Shown: in pieces, positions 45,565-53,961 of the stretch
Position numbering within the stretch: the first letter of the stretch is position 1
Layout of the letters: every line of letters starts with the position of its first letter
NCBI RefSeq assembly: GCF_014681765.1
Contig: NZ_CP061502.1
Coordinates: 186,001-250,000 of the forward strand
Source of the DNA: Roseicitreum antarcticum
GTDB taxonomy: Bacteria; Pseudomonadota; Alphaproteobacteria; Rhodobacterales; Rhodobacteraceae
DNA: 64,000 nt
Reading direction: 5' to 3'
Position numbers and translations under genes: made by a program
Notes under the pieces: generated by a model
Databases searched by the model: none
What the model saw: the letters and a program-made list of their open reading frames with translations, nothing else
Told to the model about the DNA's origin: nothing

Positions 45565-46500
45565 TCAGCCCCGCGCCTCGATCGCGTCCACCACGTCGTC
45601 CAGTTCGCGCATCAATGGGACCATGCGGGCCACGCGGTCGCGCCCTTCCTGCCCCAGGCTTTCAAATGTTGTGATCGGCGCACGCACATCGCCCACCGGA
45701 TAGCCCGCTGCTGCCGCCAGCGCCTTGGAATAGCACTGATGCCCGTACAGCGGGTGGCCTGCCGTGATGATCGTGTCGAATTTCTGAATGATGCTCTGCA
45801 CCGCCCAGACATCATCCCAACGCCCTTGCTCGGCCCATTCCACGAACTTGACGGATGCGCGGGGGATGTAGTTGCCATAAGGATTTACATAGCCATTCGC
45901 GCCCATCTTGAAGCTTTCCAGCACCTGTTGCCCGGCCCAGACGTTCATCAGGCCGTCGCTTTCAACCAAAATGGCGTGGATGCGTTCGATCCGCTGGCTG
46001 GCTTCCTTGATGTAGCGGATCTGCTCAAAGCTCTTGGTCAGGCGGCCGACCAGTTTAGCGCTCATGTCCACGTTAGACGTGAAGGGGTTGTTGTACAGCA
46101 TGATCGGCAGCGAAACCGCCTCGCAGATGGCTTTGTAGTAGTTGAAAATCTCGTCTTCGGTGGGGGTGTAGTAATAGGGGGGCACGATCATCAGCCCATC
46201 TGCGCCCAGATCCAGGGCTTGTTTGGAATAGCGCACCGCGTTGGGGGTGTAGGCGTCCATGGTGCCCACCAGAACTGGAATGCGGCCTGCGATATGCTTG
46301 ACGGTTGCTTCGACGAAACTGCCGCGTTCTTCATCCGTGATAGTCAGGAATTCGCCGGTGGTGCCCAGGATGATGATGCCGGGAACACCGCTTTCGAGCT
46401 GCCAGTCCAGATACCGGCGCCACGCTGCATAGTCGATTTCCGCACCGCCTTCGGTGAAGGGCGTGACGGTCACGGTGTAGCTGCCATTGAACTTCTTCAT
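45565..46500 (-). CDS. DapA/NAL-family lyase (third paralogue)
   Basis: Class I aldolase/dehydratase, 311 aa. Lysine K165 (RYIKEAS), tyrosine Y136 (MLYNNP) and loop GTTGEF at 46-51. It has the Tyr-rich PPYYYTPTEDEIFNYY stretch seen in several catabolic DapA homologues. Preceded by AAAAGGAAAAG. Divergent from a DAO-type flavoprotein gene with only 50 bp between starts; a DAO plus DapA-like pair resembles D-hydroxyproline oxidation followed by deamination, though substrate evidence is lacking. Confidence 0.94.
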   Translation of the reverse strand: MKKFNGSYTVTVTPFTEGGAEIDYAAWRRYLDWQLESGVPGIIILGTTGEFLTITDEERGSFVEATVKHIAGRIPVLVGTMDAYTPNAVRYSKQALDLGADGLMIVPPYYYTPTEDEIFNYYKAICEAVSLPIMLYNNPFTSNVDMSAKLVGRLTKSFEQIRYIKEASQRIERIHAILVESDGLMNVWAGQQVLESFKMGANGYVNPYGNYIPRASVKFVEWAEQGRWDDVWAVQSIIQKFDTIITAGHPLYGHQCYSKALAAAAGYPVGDVRAPITTFESLGQEGRDRVARMVPLMRELDDVVDAIEARG

Positions 46501-46550
46501 GATCTTTTCCTTTTGATAAGCGGGCCTGTCCTGACCGGCGAGTGGGTGGA

Positions 46551-47687
46551 ATGAAAACAGATGTCGTTGTGATTGGCGGGGGCCTGACCGGCACCGCCTG
46601 TGCGTGGTTCCTTGCCCGCGAGGGTGCGGAGGTCACGTTGCTGGAAGCCTCGGACCTCAACACGCAGGCTTCGGGGACGAATGCGGGGTCGATCCATTTG
46701 CAGATCCCGCACCCCGAATTTGTCAATCTGGGTGCTGATTGGGCGCGCGCCTATGCGCCCAGCCTGCGCCTGCTGCGCGCGTCGCTGGACATGTGGCAGG
46801 CCCTGCCGGACGAACTGGGTGAGGATCTCGATGTCAAGCTGGCCGGGGGGCTGGTGGTTGCGACCACGGACGCCCAGATGCGCCAGATCGAACAAAAATC
46901 CCTGATCGAGCGGTCCGTCGGCGTTGAAACCGACATCCTGGGCCGCGACGATCTGCGCCGCATCGCGCCCTATCTGGCACCGAATGCGATTGGCGCGGGG
47001 TATTGCGCGCAGGAAGGCAAGGCAAACCCTTTGCGCGCCACACCCGCCCTTGCGCGTGCCGCGCGGGCGGCGGGTGCGGTGATCCGGACCCATAGCCCCG
47101 TCACCGGATTGCAGGCGCGCGATGGCGGCTACACCGTGATGACGCCGGACGGACCGATCCACGCGCGGCGCGTGGTCAATGCCGCTGGCGCGCGCGCCGC
47201 CGATATTGCCGCGATGTTGGGCCTGTCTGTGGATTTGCAGGGCTTTGCGCTTCAGGTCACTGTGACACAGGCGATGACACCGTTTATTCCGCATCTGGTC
47301 TATTCCGCTGCGGGCAAGTTGTCCGTGAAACAGGCCGGCAACGGCACCTGCCTGATCGGCGGCGGATGGGCCGCGCGGTCGCGCGCTGACGGTAGCCTGT
47401 GCGTCAACCCGGCGAACCTGTCGGGCAATCTGGCAACGGCGGCACGCGTCATTCCCGCGCTGGCGGGGGTGCAGACGGTGCGTACCTGGACCGCAGTGGT
47501 CAACGGCACTTCCGATTGGCGCCCGATCATTGGGGAAGCCCCTGGTCATCGCGGTTTCTTTCTGGCGCTGTTTCCGTGGATGGGGTTCACGGCAGGGCCG
47601 ATGACGGCCCGATTGGTTGCAGATATGGTGCTGGGCCGCCCGCCGCGCTTGTCGCTGGAAGGGATTTCAGCGCTTTCTGACGGTTAA
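46551..47687 (+). CDS. FAD-dependent oxidoreductase, DAO family (second paralogue)
   Basis: 378-aa amine/imino-acid oxidase-type flavoprotein. VVVIGGGLTGTACAWFLA at the N-terminus and the SGTNAGSIHLQI segment are shared in style with the flavoprotein at 38762, so the two are paralogues. The C-terminus ends with LFPWMGFTAGPMTARLVADM. No ferredoxin-type partner gene is adjacent; it may share the fused HcnAB-like subunit encoded at 39879. ATG 46551 is used; a GTG at 46542 is an alternative. Confidence 0.92.
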   Translation: MKTDVVVIGGGLTGTACAWFLAREGAEVTLLEASDLNTQASGTNAGSIHLQIPHPEFVNLGADWARAYAPSLRLLRASLDMWQALPDELGEDLDVKLAGGLVVATTDAQMRQIEQKSLIERSVGVETDILGRDDLRRIAPYLAPNAIGAGYCAQEGKANPLRATPALARAARAAGAVIRTHSPVTGLQARDGGYTVMTPDGPIHARRVVNAAGARAADIAAMLGLSVDLQGFALQVTVTQAMTPFIPHLVYSAAGKLSVKQAGNGTCLIGGGWAARSRADGSLCVNPANLSGNLATAARVIPALAGVQTVRTWTAVVNGTSDWRPIIGEAPGHRGFFLALFPWMGFTAGPMTARLVADMVLGRPPRLSLEGISALSDG

Positions 47688-47769
47688 AGCGCGCCCGCCG
47701 TTTGTGCCGTTGCGGCGGCGGGGTAGCCCTTTGATGTGCGACTGGCGCGCCGGTGCGCAGGATTGGATA

Positions 47770-47790
47770 GGGGGCGCATGGGCGCACCCC
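47770..47790. terminator. Hairpin between convergent genes
   Basis: GGGG-GCGC / GCGC-CCCC with a one-base bulge and a 4-base loop, between the DAO gene (plus, ends 47687) and the GcvPB-like gene (minus, ends 47794). No T-run. Confidence 0.4.
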
Positions 47791-47793
47791 ACT

Positions 47794-49323
47794 TCAGGCC
47801 GACGCCGCGTGTTTGCGCTGATAAGCGCGCCAGGTCATTGCCCATGTCGACGCGTCCTCGAACACATCGCCCTTCACCTGTGCGACGGGCTGATTATGCG
47901 GCGCGGTCTTGACCCGTTCGGGGTTTTCCCGCGCCTCTTGCGCGATCTTGGCTACGACATCGATCCACAGGTCGATATCGGCTTTCGACCATAATTCGCC
48001 CGCCTCGGGCGTGAAGGGTTCGGGGACGATCCACGGCTCATGGCTCATCCACCAAGGGTCGATGCCAAAGTCGGCCATCCGGTTGGCGAAATCCATCGTG
48101 CCGACCCCGGTTTCCTCGAACAGTGGGGCCAAGGACCAGCGTGTCATTTCCATGCGCGGCGCGGTGATGTCGGGGTTGGATCGCGCCAGCCCGTCGATCT
48201 GCGCCAGCCGGTGATCCATGTAGTTATTCGCCACAACCGAGATGTCGGACGCAAGGTCGATGCCTTCGGCCCCCATGGACCGTGCCCACGCGTAGGCTTT
48301 CACCACCTGCGGCACGTTGCCCCAGAATTCGCGGATCTTCCCACAGCTTTTGGGCCGATCTTCATCCAGCCGGTAGCCATTTTCGGTTTTGACGATCAGT
48401 GGCGCGGGCATGTAGGGGGCCAGTTCCTCTGTGCAGCCATAGGCACCGACGGCGGGGCCGCCACCCGCCTTTGGCGCGCCAAAGGTTTTGTGCAGCATGA
48501 ACATGCAAGCATCAAAACCCAATTCGCGCGCCGAAAGCTTGCCCATGACCCCGTTGAAATTGGCATGGTCATAGAAAATCAGCGCACCCGCCTCTTTGGC
48601 GACCCGCACCCATTCCTTGATCTCAGGGTTATAGATTCCCATGTCATCTGGGTTGTTGATCATGATCAGCGCGGTGCGGTCGGACACGGCGGCTTTCAAC
48701 GCATCAAGTGATGGATAGCCGTTTTCTTCCAGGGGCAGGTTGACCACCTTGAACCCTGCGGCGGCGGCCGTTGCCGGGTTGCAGGGATGCGCCTGAATGG
48801 ATGTGACCATTTCGGTGCGCGTGGCCAGCTCACCCCGATCCGCCCAATAGGCGCGTGCGACAGCGGTCATGGTATAGGCGGCATCGGCCCCGCCGCCTGC
48901 CTGAAACACAAACTGGTCCATCCCCGACAGGCTGCGCAGGATCAGATCGAAATCATGCAGGATTTCCAGCACGCCTTGCAGTGTATCGGGGTGCTGATAG
49001 GGGTGGATTTCGGCCAGTTCAGGGCGCTGCGCCGCGTATTCGGCGGTTTTGGAGTTATACTTCATCGTGCAGGTGCCAAACAGACTGACGCCCATCATGC
49101 CCAGTGTCATCTGGCTGAGGTGCAGGAAATGGCGCTGCACCTCAAATTCCGTCAGTTCGGGCAGGTCGGGGCGATCTGCGCGCGCGATGCTGCCCGGCAG
49201 GGTCACGGCGGGCAGTTCAGCCTCGGGCGTGGGAAAACGCTGACCACGCGCGCCAGCGCGGCCCAATTGGTGGATCACGGGTTCATTCCAGCGCGCGGCT
49301 TGGATTTCGCGGGGTTGGGTCAT
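47794..49323 (-). CDS. gcvPB: Glycine dehydrogenase (decarboxylating) subunit 2-like protein (GcvPB-like)
   Basis: PLP-dependent fold-type I protein, 509 aa, homologous to the C-terminal half of glycine decarboxylase. PLP lysine K279 (MLHKTFGAP), FGTCTMKYN near 82-90, and AHPCNPATAAAAGF. In canonical subunits the glycine-rich stretch after the lysine reads HGGGGPG; here it is KAGGGPA, and the substrate-side motifs also differ. No GcvT, GcvH or lipoamide dehydrogenase genes are nearby. It may act on an amino acid other than glycine. ATG 49323 with GAGG upstream overlaps the subunit 1 stop. Confidence 0.88.
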   Translation of the reverse strand: MTQPREIQAARWNEPVIHQLGRAGARGQRFPTPEAELPAVTLPGSIARADRPDLPELTEFEVQRHFLHLSQMTLGMMGVSLFGTCTMKYNSKTAEYAAQRPELAEIHPYQHPDTLQGVLEILHDFDLILRSLSGMDQFVFQAGGGADAAYTMTAVARAYWADRGELATRTEMVTSIQAHPCNPATAAAAGFKVVNLPLEENGYPSLDALKAAVSDRTALIMINNPDDMGIYNPEIKEWVRVAKEAGALIFYDHANFNGVMGKLSARELGFDACMFMLHKTFGAPKAGGGPAVGAYGCTEELAPYMPAPLIVKTENGYRLDEDRPKSCGKIREFWGNVPQVVKAYAWARSMGAEGIDLASDISVVANNYMDHRLAQIDGLARSNPDITAPRMEMTRWSLAPLFEETGVGTMDFANRMADFGIDPWWMSHEPWIVPEPFTPEAGELWSKADIDLWIDVVAKIAQEARENPERVKTAPHNQPVAQVKGDVFEDASTWAMTWRAYQRKHAASA

Positions 49324-50723
49324 TTGCACACCTCGGTCAGGTTTTGGGCCAGATGGCGCAGGTCAGCGGCGCTGTGCACTTCGGTCACGCAGTAAAGCGC
49401 GCATTGGCCCTGTGCCAGTTCATCAGAGATATCCTTGCCGCCAAAAATCCCGCGCGGGCGCAGCGCGTCGTTGATCTCGGCGACGGTTTTGCCGGCATCG
49501 TCAAAGTTGACGACAAATTCCTTGAAAGTCGTGTCACGCCACAGCACGCGCACGCCGGGGATCTGATCGAGCAGCGATTGCGCATAGCGGCCCCGCGACA
49601 GGATCGACTGACCGATCTCGCGGAAGCCATCCGGCCCCATAAGGCCCATATAGACTGCGCCCGCAATCGCCCACAGATAGGTGGAATTCCCGGTCCAGTC
49701 CTTGCCATGCTCGCGCGACCCGTAAGAGTTCTGATGTGCGGCGGCCAGGCCAAAGCCGAATTCACCGTCCCGCCGTGTTGGGGCGATAGATACGAGAAAG
49801 CCGTTGTATTCGCGAACATAGCGTTCTTCATCGCGGCTGGCGATGAAGCCACCCACGCCGCCGCCGCAGTTCATGTGCACACCCAGCGGTTGCACCGGCC
49901 CCGTCACAATATCGGCCCCGTAATCCCCTGGTGCTGCCAAAACCCCGAGGCTGAGGGGGTCCACGCCCACGATGGTTTCCGCCCCTGCGGCCCGCGCGGC
50001 CGCGGCGATGTCAGCGGGCGTTTCTTCGATCGTACCCAGATATGCGGGGTTCTCGAAGTAGACCGCCGCCACATCCGGCCCCAGCTTTGCGCGCAGATCG
50101 TCCATGTCCAGCCGCCCGGTCGCGGGATCTGCGGCGACCAGCACCACCTGAATATGGTTCTCCATCTCGGACGGTTGGCAATAGGTGCGGATCACCGACA
50201 GGCGTTCCGGGTCGGAGTATTGCGGCACCAGCACCTTGGACCGGCCTGTCAGGCGCTGCGCCATGCGGATGGCGTGGCCAATTGCGCAGCCCCAGCTATA
50301 GACCGGCAGCTGCACCACATCCAGGTTCAGCAATGCGCCCAACTGGCTGGAAAATTCGAACCACGCCTGGTTGCGCCCATGGTCGGATTGGTACGAGCCC
50401 CAGACGTTGGTGGCAAATTCGGTGCGGCCAACGATTTCATCGACCACTGCCGGGACATGATGCTGCCAAACCCCTGCGCCGAGGAAGTTCAGATTATCCT
50501 CGCAGGTTCGGTTCTTTTTCAGCTTGGTCAGCAGGTCGCGCTTCAGCGCCATTTCGCTGGCGAGCTGCGGCGGCAGGTTCAGCGGTTCTTTGCGGAAGTG
50601 ATCTTGCGGGATCTGTGCGAACAGGTCCCGCACTGACGATGCGCCGATCTGATCCAGCATATCCTGGATCGCGCCCGGGGCGGATAAGGCCATCCAAGGA
50701 TGCCCTGTGTCTTTTGGTGCCAT
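49320..50723 (-). CDS. gcvPA: Glycine dehydrogenase (decarboxylating) subunit 1-like protein (GcvPA-like)
   Basis: 467-aa partner resembling the N-terminal half of glycine decarboxylase. Conserved pieces: FLGAGVWQHHVPAVV near 80-95, NVWGSYQSDHGRNQAWFEFSS (canonical proteins have TPYQPEISQG), and GVHMNCGGGVGGFIA. ATG 50723 follows GGAGG at 7 bases; a frame from 50753 is less likely. Pairs with the downstream gene (ATGA overlap) to form a heterodimeric or tetrameric PLP enzyme. The deviations in the substrate region support a changed specificity. Confidence 0.88.
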   Translation of the reverse strand: MAPKDTGHPWMALSAPGAIQDMLDQIGASSVRDLFAQIPQDHFRKEPLNLPPQLASEMALKRDLLTKLKKNRTCEDNLNFLGAGVWQHHVPAVVDEIVGRTEFATNVWGSYQSDHGRNQAWFEFSSQLGALLNLDVVQLPVYSWGCAIGHAIRMAQRLTGRSKVLVPQYSDPERLSVIRTYCQPSEMENHIQVVLVAADPATGRLDMDDLRAKLGPDVAAVYFENPAYLGTIEETPADIAAAARAAGAETIVGVDPLSLGVLAAPGDYGADIVTGPVQPLGVHMNCGGGVGGFIASRDEERYVREYNGFLVSIAPTRRDGEFGFGLAAAHQNSYGSREHGKDWTGNSTYLWAIAGAVYMGLMGPDGFREIGQSILSRGRYAQSLLDQIPGVRVLWRDTTFKEFVVNFDDAGKTVAEINDALRPRGIFGGKDISDELAQGQCALYCVTEVHSAADLRHLAQNLTEVCK

Positions 50724-50782
50724 CTGATAGCCTCCTGTGTTTATCGGTCGCAATCGGTTGCCTGAGGTTAAGAATGCGGCCT

Positions 50783-51907
50783 CTAGGCCGCAGCGATGCG
50801 CATCATCTGCATTTCACCCGCGCCGGTGCGCACCCGGACGTAGCCTGAAAGCACCTGGTCGAGCTCGGCGCAGCCGGTATCGACCCATAGACAGGGTTGC
50901 GCCAAAGCATTCAGCTTTGCCTGGGTTGCCAGAATATCCAGCGCGTCACGCCCGCCTGCCGCACGGATGACGCCTGGATCGATTTGCTGGTTGCCGCGCC
51001 CCAATAGAAAACCCTGTTGGCCCGTGACCCCCAGCACCAGCCGCACGGCACGCGCCTGGGTGGTCAGCGCGTGCAGTTCAGCCGCCTGCGCGTCGCGCGC
51101 GACCACTTTGCCCCCCTGCACCGCGTCGACGCCCAGCAGCGTGGGCATTTCCCCCAGTGCGCTGACCACCTGCCCGGCACTGGCTCCCGGCCCGATGATA
51201 TACAACGTGTCGGGCGGCATCTGTTTTGCCAGTTCTGCCGCCGCCAGCGCCAACGCGGCCTGATCGTCGCGCGCGCCCGCGCGGCCCTTGGCGGCCTGCA
51301 TCCGGCGCGGACGCGCGGGGATACGGGCCATGCCATAGAGGTGCGGCGCAATGTGGCCTGCGCGCAGGGCGGCTTCGTCGATGTCCATCACCTCGGCCTC
51401 GGTGAAAGAAGGATGGGACGCGTCGGTCTGCATCAGATCAGCAATCAGATGGCCGGCATTGGCCGGGGACAGCGCGAACACGCCCGAGTGCATCTTGACC
51501 CCGCAAGGAATGCCCAACATGGCCGTATCCGGAGCCGCCGCCAGCACGTCGCGCGCCGTCCCGTCACCGCCCGCAAAGATGATCAGATCAACCTGCCCCG
51601 CCATTGCGGCCACTGTGATCTGCGTGTCAGCCCCGTTATCCTTCCGTGGTGTCTTCTGGGGCAGCAGCGTCACTTCAAGCGAAATGTTCGCCAGCCAGTC
51701 CGCCCCCAATGGGCCTGGCGCCGTCAGTACGACAGTACCGGGGCAGCGCTGCGCCAGAATCTGCAAGGCGCGCCGCGCCCGCAACCCTGCCTGCGGAACA
51801 GCCCCACGGCGCAGGGCTTCGGCCACGGTATCCATACCATCGGTGCCTTTCAGCCCGACCGCCCCGCCCAGCCCCGCGACCGGATTGATGACGACACCCA
51901 GCCGCAT
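50783..51907 (-). CDS. ATP-NAD kinase family protein (AcoX-like)
   Basis: 374-aa protein with the NAD/diacylglycerol-kinase catalytic motif FAGGDGTARDV (111-121) and GVKMHSGVFALSP, the pattern of the AcoX subgroup found in catabolic operons rather than housekeeping NAD kinase. Shares an operon with TctB (1-bp gap) and the GcvP-like pair. It may supply a phosphorylated cofactor or phosphorylate a pathway intermediate. No experimentally fixed role for this subgroup is known to me. Confidence 0.9.
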   Translation of the reverse strand: MRLGVVINPVAGLGGAVGLKGTDGMDTVAEALRRGAVPQAGLRARRALQILAQRCPGTVVLTAPGPLGADWLANISLEVTLLPQKTPRKDNGADTQITVAAMAGQVDLIIFAGGDGTARDVLAAAPDTAMLGIPCGVKMHSGVFALSPANAGHLIADLMQTDASHPSFTEAEVMDIDEAALRAGHIAPHLYGMARIPARPRRMQAAKGRAGARDDQAALALAAAELAKQMPPDTLYIIGPGASAGQVVSALGEMPTLLGVDAVQGGKVVARDAQAAELHALTTQARAVRLVLGVTGQQGFLLGRGNQQIDPGVIRAAGGRDALDILATQAKLNALAQPCLWVDTGCAELDQVLSGYVRVRTGAGEMQMMRIAAA

Positions 51908-51908
51908 C

Positions 51909-52370
51909 TCAGAACAACCAGACCTGGATTTGCAGCACGGGCGCGATTTGGCTGAACATGATCCAGAATGCCCCGGCCGAAATCACCGCAACCGGCACAA
52001 CCAGCTTCAGGCTTTCCAAGGGTTTCGGCGACAGCGTGGCCATCGCAAGGACCAGCATCAGCGTTGTGGAACTGACCAGTCCCAATTCGCGCACCAGCCA
52101 GAAATATGCCAGCGACCAGACCACGACGGCCAGGATCATGCGCATTGGCACGGTTTCCGTCTTGCAATTCTCTGGGTGCCGGAAGGCGTGCCAGACCATC
52201 AGTAGGGCGCAGGGAGTCAGCACCAGAAACATCAGCCGGGGTACCGCTGTGGGCCCGCCGCCCGGGCCCGGGCGCCATTGACCGTATTCGGTGTGCCAAA
52301 ATCCCCAGACGCCCAGCACGACCAGAGCGACGGCGCCTGTCAGATACTTCATGTCCAGTTTCGCAGGCAT
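51909..52370 (-). CDS. tctB: Tripartite tricarboxylate transporter small subunit (TctB family)
   Basis: Small membrane protein, 153 aa, four predicted helices. Family features: GPTAVPRLMFLVLTPCALLMVWHAF and the final pair of helices ending in FSQIAPVLQIQVWLF. Lies 4 bp after the TctA stop; GGAG precedes its ATG. Confidence 0.92.
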   Translation of the reverse strand: MPAKLDMKYLTGAVALVVLGVWGFWHTEYGQWRPGPGGGPTAVPRLMFLVLTPCALLMVWHAFRHPENCKTETVPMRMILAVVVWSLAYFWLVRELGLVSSTTLMLVLAMATLSPKPLESLKLVVPVAVISAGAFWIMFSQIAPVLQIQVWLF

Positions 52371-52374
52371 TCGC

Positions 52375-53892
52375 TTATCTCCGCCGTAAAGTTGCCCAGA
52401 AGAACAAGGCCATCACGCCGCCGCCCGTTGCATAGATCGCCAGCGCGATAGGGCTTTGCAGCAGATAGCCCCAATCATTCTGGCCCAGCAAAAGTGCTTG
52501 ACGCAGCGCGCGCTCAAACCCCGGCCCAAGGATGAAGCCGAGGGCCAATGCCGGGATCGGAATGCCAAAGGTGCGCATCATGACCCCGAACACACCCGCC
52601 GCGATCAGCATCCAGACATCGACGATGGAATTTGAAATCGCGTAGGTGCCGACCACCGCCAGTGCGACCACGATCGGAAGAATAATTCGCGGCGGGATCA
52701 TCGAGATCCGGGCGTAATACGGCAGCAGCGCCTTGCTGACGGCAAGATTCATGATCGTGCCGACCACCAGCAAGATGAAGATCGCATAGATCACTGGCAT
52801 GTTCGCCTCGATCATCTGTGGGCCGGGGGTGATGCCTTGCATGATGAAGGCGGCGCCAATCAGGGCGGCAGAGCCACTGCCTGGAATACCGAACGAAAAC
52901 AGCGGTATCAGCGTCGCGCCTGCCGTTGCGCTGTTGCCGGCCTCTGGGGCAGCGATGCCCTCCATGCTGCCCGTTCCGAACGCTTCAGGGCGGGCAGAGG
53001 CACGTTGCGCCAGTGCGTAGCTGAGGAACCCGGCCAGTGTTGCACCCGCACCGGGCAGTGCGCCGATAAAGGTGCCCGTCGCGCTGCCGATTGTCATGGC
53101 GCGCCATAGGCTGCGGAATTCCGCGCGCGACAGTTTGTCCTTGGCTGGATCATAGCCCGCTTCCAGCGCCACCTGCGCGGCGCGTTCGGCCTCGGTCTGA
53201 ACGCGGCTGTGAAAGTTACGCCCGACCTGGATCATGATTTCAGACAGCGCGAACAGCCCGATCAGCAGCGGCACCAAGCCGATGCCGCTGGCCAGTTCTG
53301 GAATGCCGAAGGTGTAGCGCTGCGCCCCGGTGAACGGATCGCGCCCGATCATCGACAGCATCACGCCGATAGACGCTGCGGCAAAGCCCCGTGTGACGCG
53401 GCCTTTGTCCAGCGATGCAATCACCACGATGGACACGATATACAGCGCGAAAAAGTCGCGCGGCCCGAATTTCAGCGCCAGCGCTGCCAAAGGGGTGGCG
53501 ATGAAGATCAGCACCAGCACCCCGGCCAGATCGCCGAAAACGGAAGAATAAAGCGCCGTGTGCATGGCCGAATTGGGGCGCCCGGCCTGTTTCGCAGGAT
53601 AGCCGTCCATCATGGTGGCCGCTGCCCCCGGTGTACCCGGCACCCCAAACATGATCGCTGAAATCGACCCGCCGAACAGCCCGCCCTTATAGATGCCCAT
53701 CAACATGCCAATTGCCGCCGCTGCATCCATCGTAAAGACAAACGGCAGCAGCACGGCCATGGCCATATCGCCCGAGATGCCGGGAATCGCACCAACCGTC
53801 ACACCCAGAAACACCCCCAGCAACACGGCCAGAAGCACTTCGGGGCGAAAGGCGATGTCAGCCGCGAGGGGCAGGATATCTAGAAGGGGCAC
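52375..53892 (-). CDS. tctA: Tripartite tricarboxylate transporter large permease (TctA family)
   Basis: Large membrane subunit, 505 aa with about 11-12 helices. Signature GVTVGAIPGISGDMAMAVLLPF near the N-terminus and the mirrored GALPGAGATLAGFLSYALAQR in the middle, both typical of TctA. The start is GTG 53892 with GGAG upstream. A hairpin separates it from the TctC gene. Confidence 0.95.
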   Translation of the reverse strand: MPLLDILPLAADIAFRPEVLLAVLLGVFLGVTVGAIPGISGDMAMAVLLPFVFTMDAAAAIGMLMGIYKGGLFGGSISAIMFGVPGTPGAAATMMDGYPAKQAGRPNSAMHTALYSSVFGDLAGVLVLIFIATPLAALALKFGPRDFFALYIVSIVVIASLDKGRVTRGFAAASIGVMLSMIGRDPFTGAQRYTFGIPELASGIGLVPLLIGLFALSEIMIQVGRNFHSRVQTEAERAAQVALEAGYDPAKDKLSRAEFRSLWRAMTIGSATGTFIGALPGAGATLAGFLSYALAQRASARPEAFGTGSMEGIAAPEAGNSATAGATLIPLFSFGIPGSGSAALIGAAFIMQGITPGPQMIEANMPVIYAIFILLVVGTIMNLAVSKALLPYYARISMIPPRIILPIVVALAVVGTYAISNSIVDVWMLIAAGVFGVMMRTFGIPIPALALGFILGPGFERALRQALLLGQNDWGYLLQSPIALAIYATGGGVMALFFWATLRRR

Positions 53893-53910
53893 AGGGGGAC
53901 TCCGGGTTTG

Positions 53911-53940
53911 GGCAGGCGCAGACGGGGTGCTGCGCCTGCC
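53911..53940 (-). terminator. Intercistronic stem-loop after binding-protein gene
   Basis: Perfect 11-bp inverted repeat (GGCAGGCGCAG / CTGCGCCTGCC) with an 8-base loop in the 69-bp gap between the TctC-type and TctA-type genes. No T-run. Confidence 0.7.
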
Positions 53941-53961
53941 ACAATGTTGGTGGTCTCAGCC

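Noticed and set aside
49344-50636. 430-aa open frame on the plus strand
   Set aside because: Antisense to the GcvPA-like gene; no start signal and no similarity pattern.
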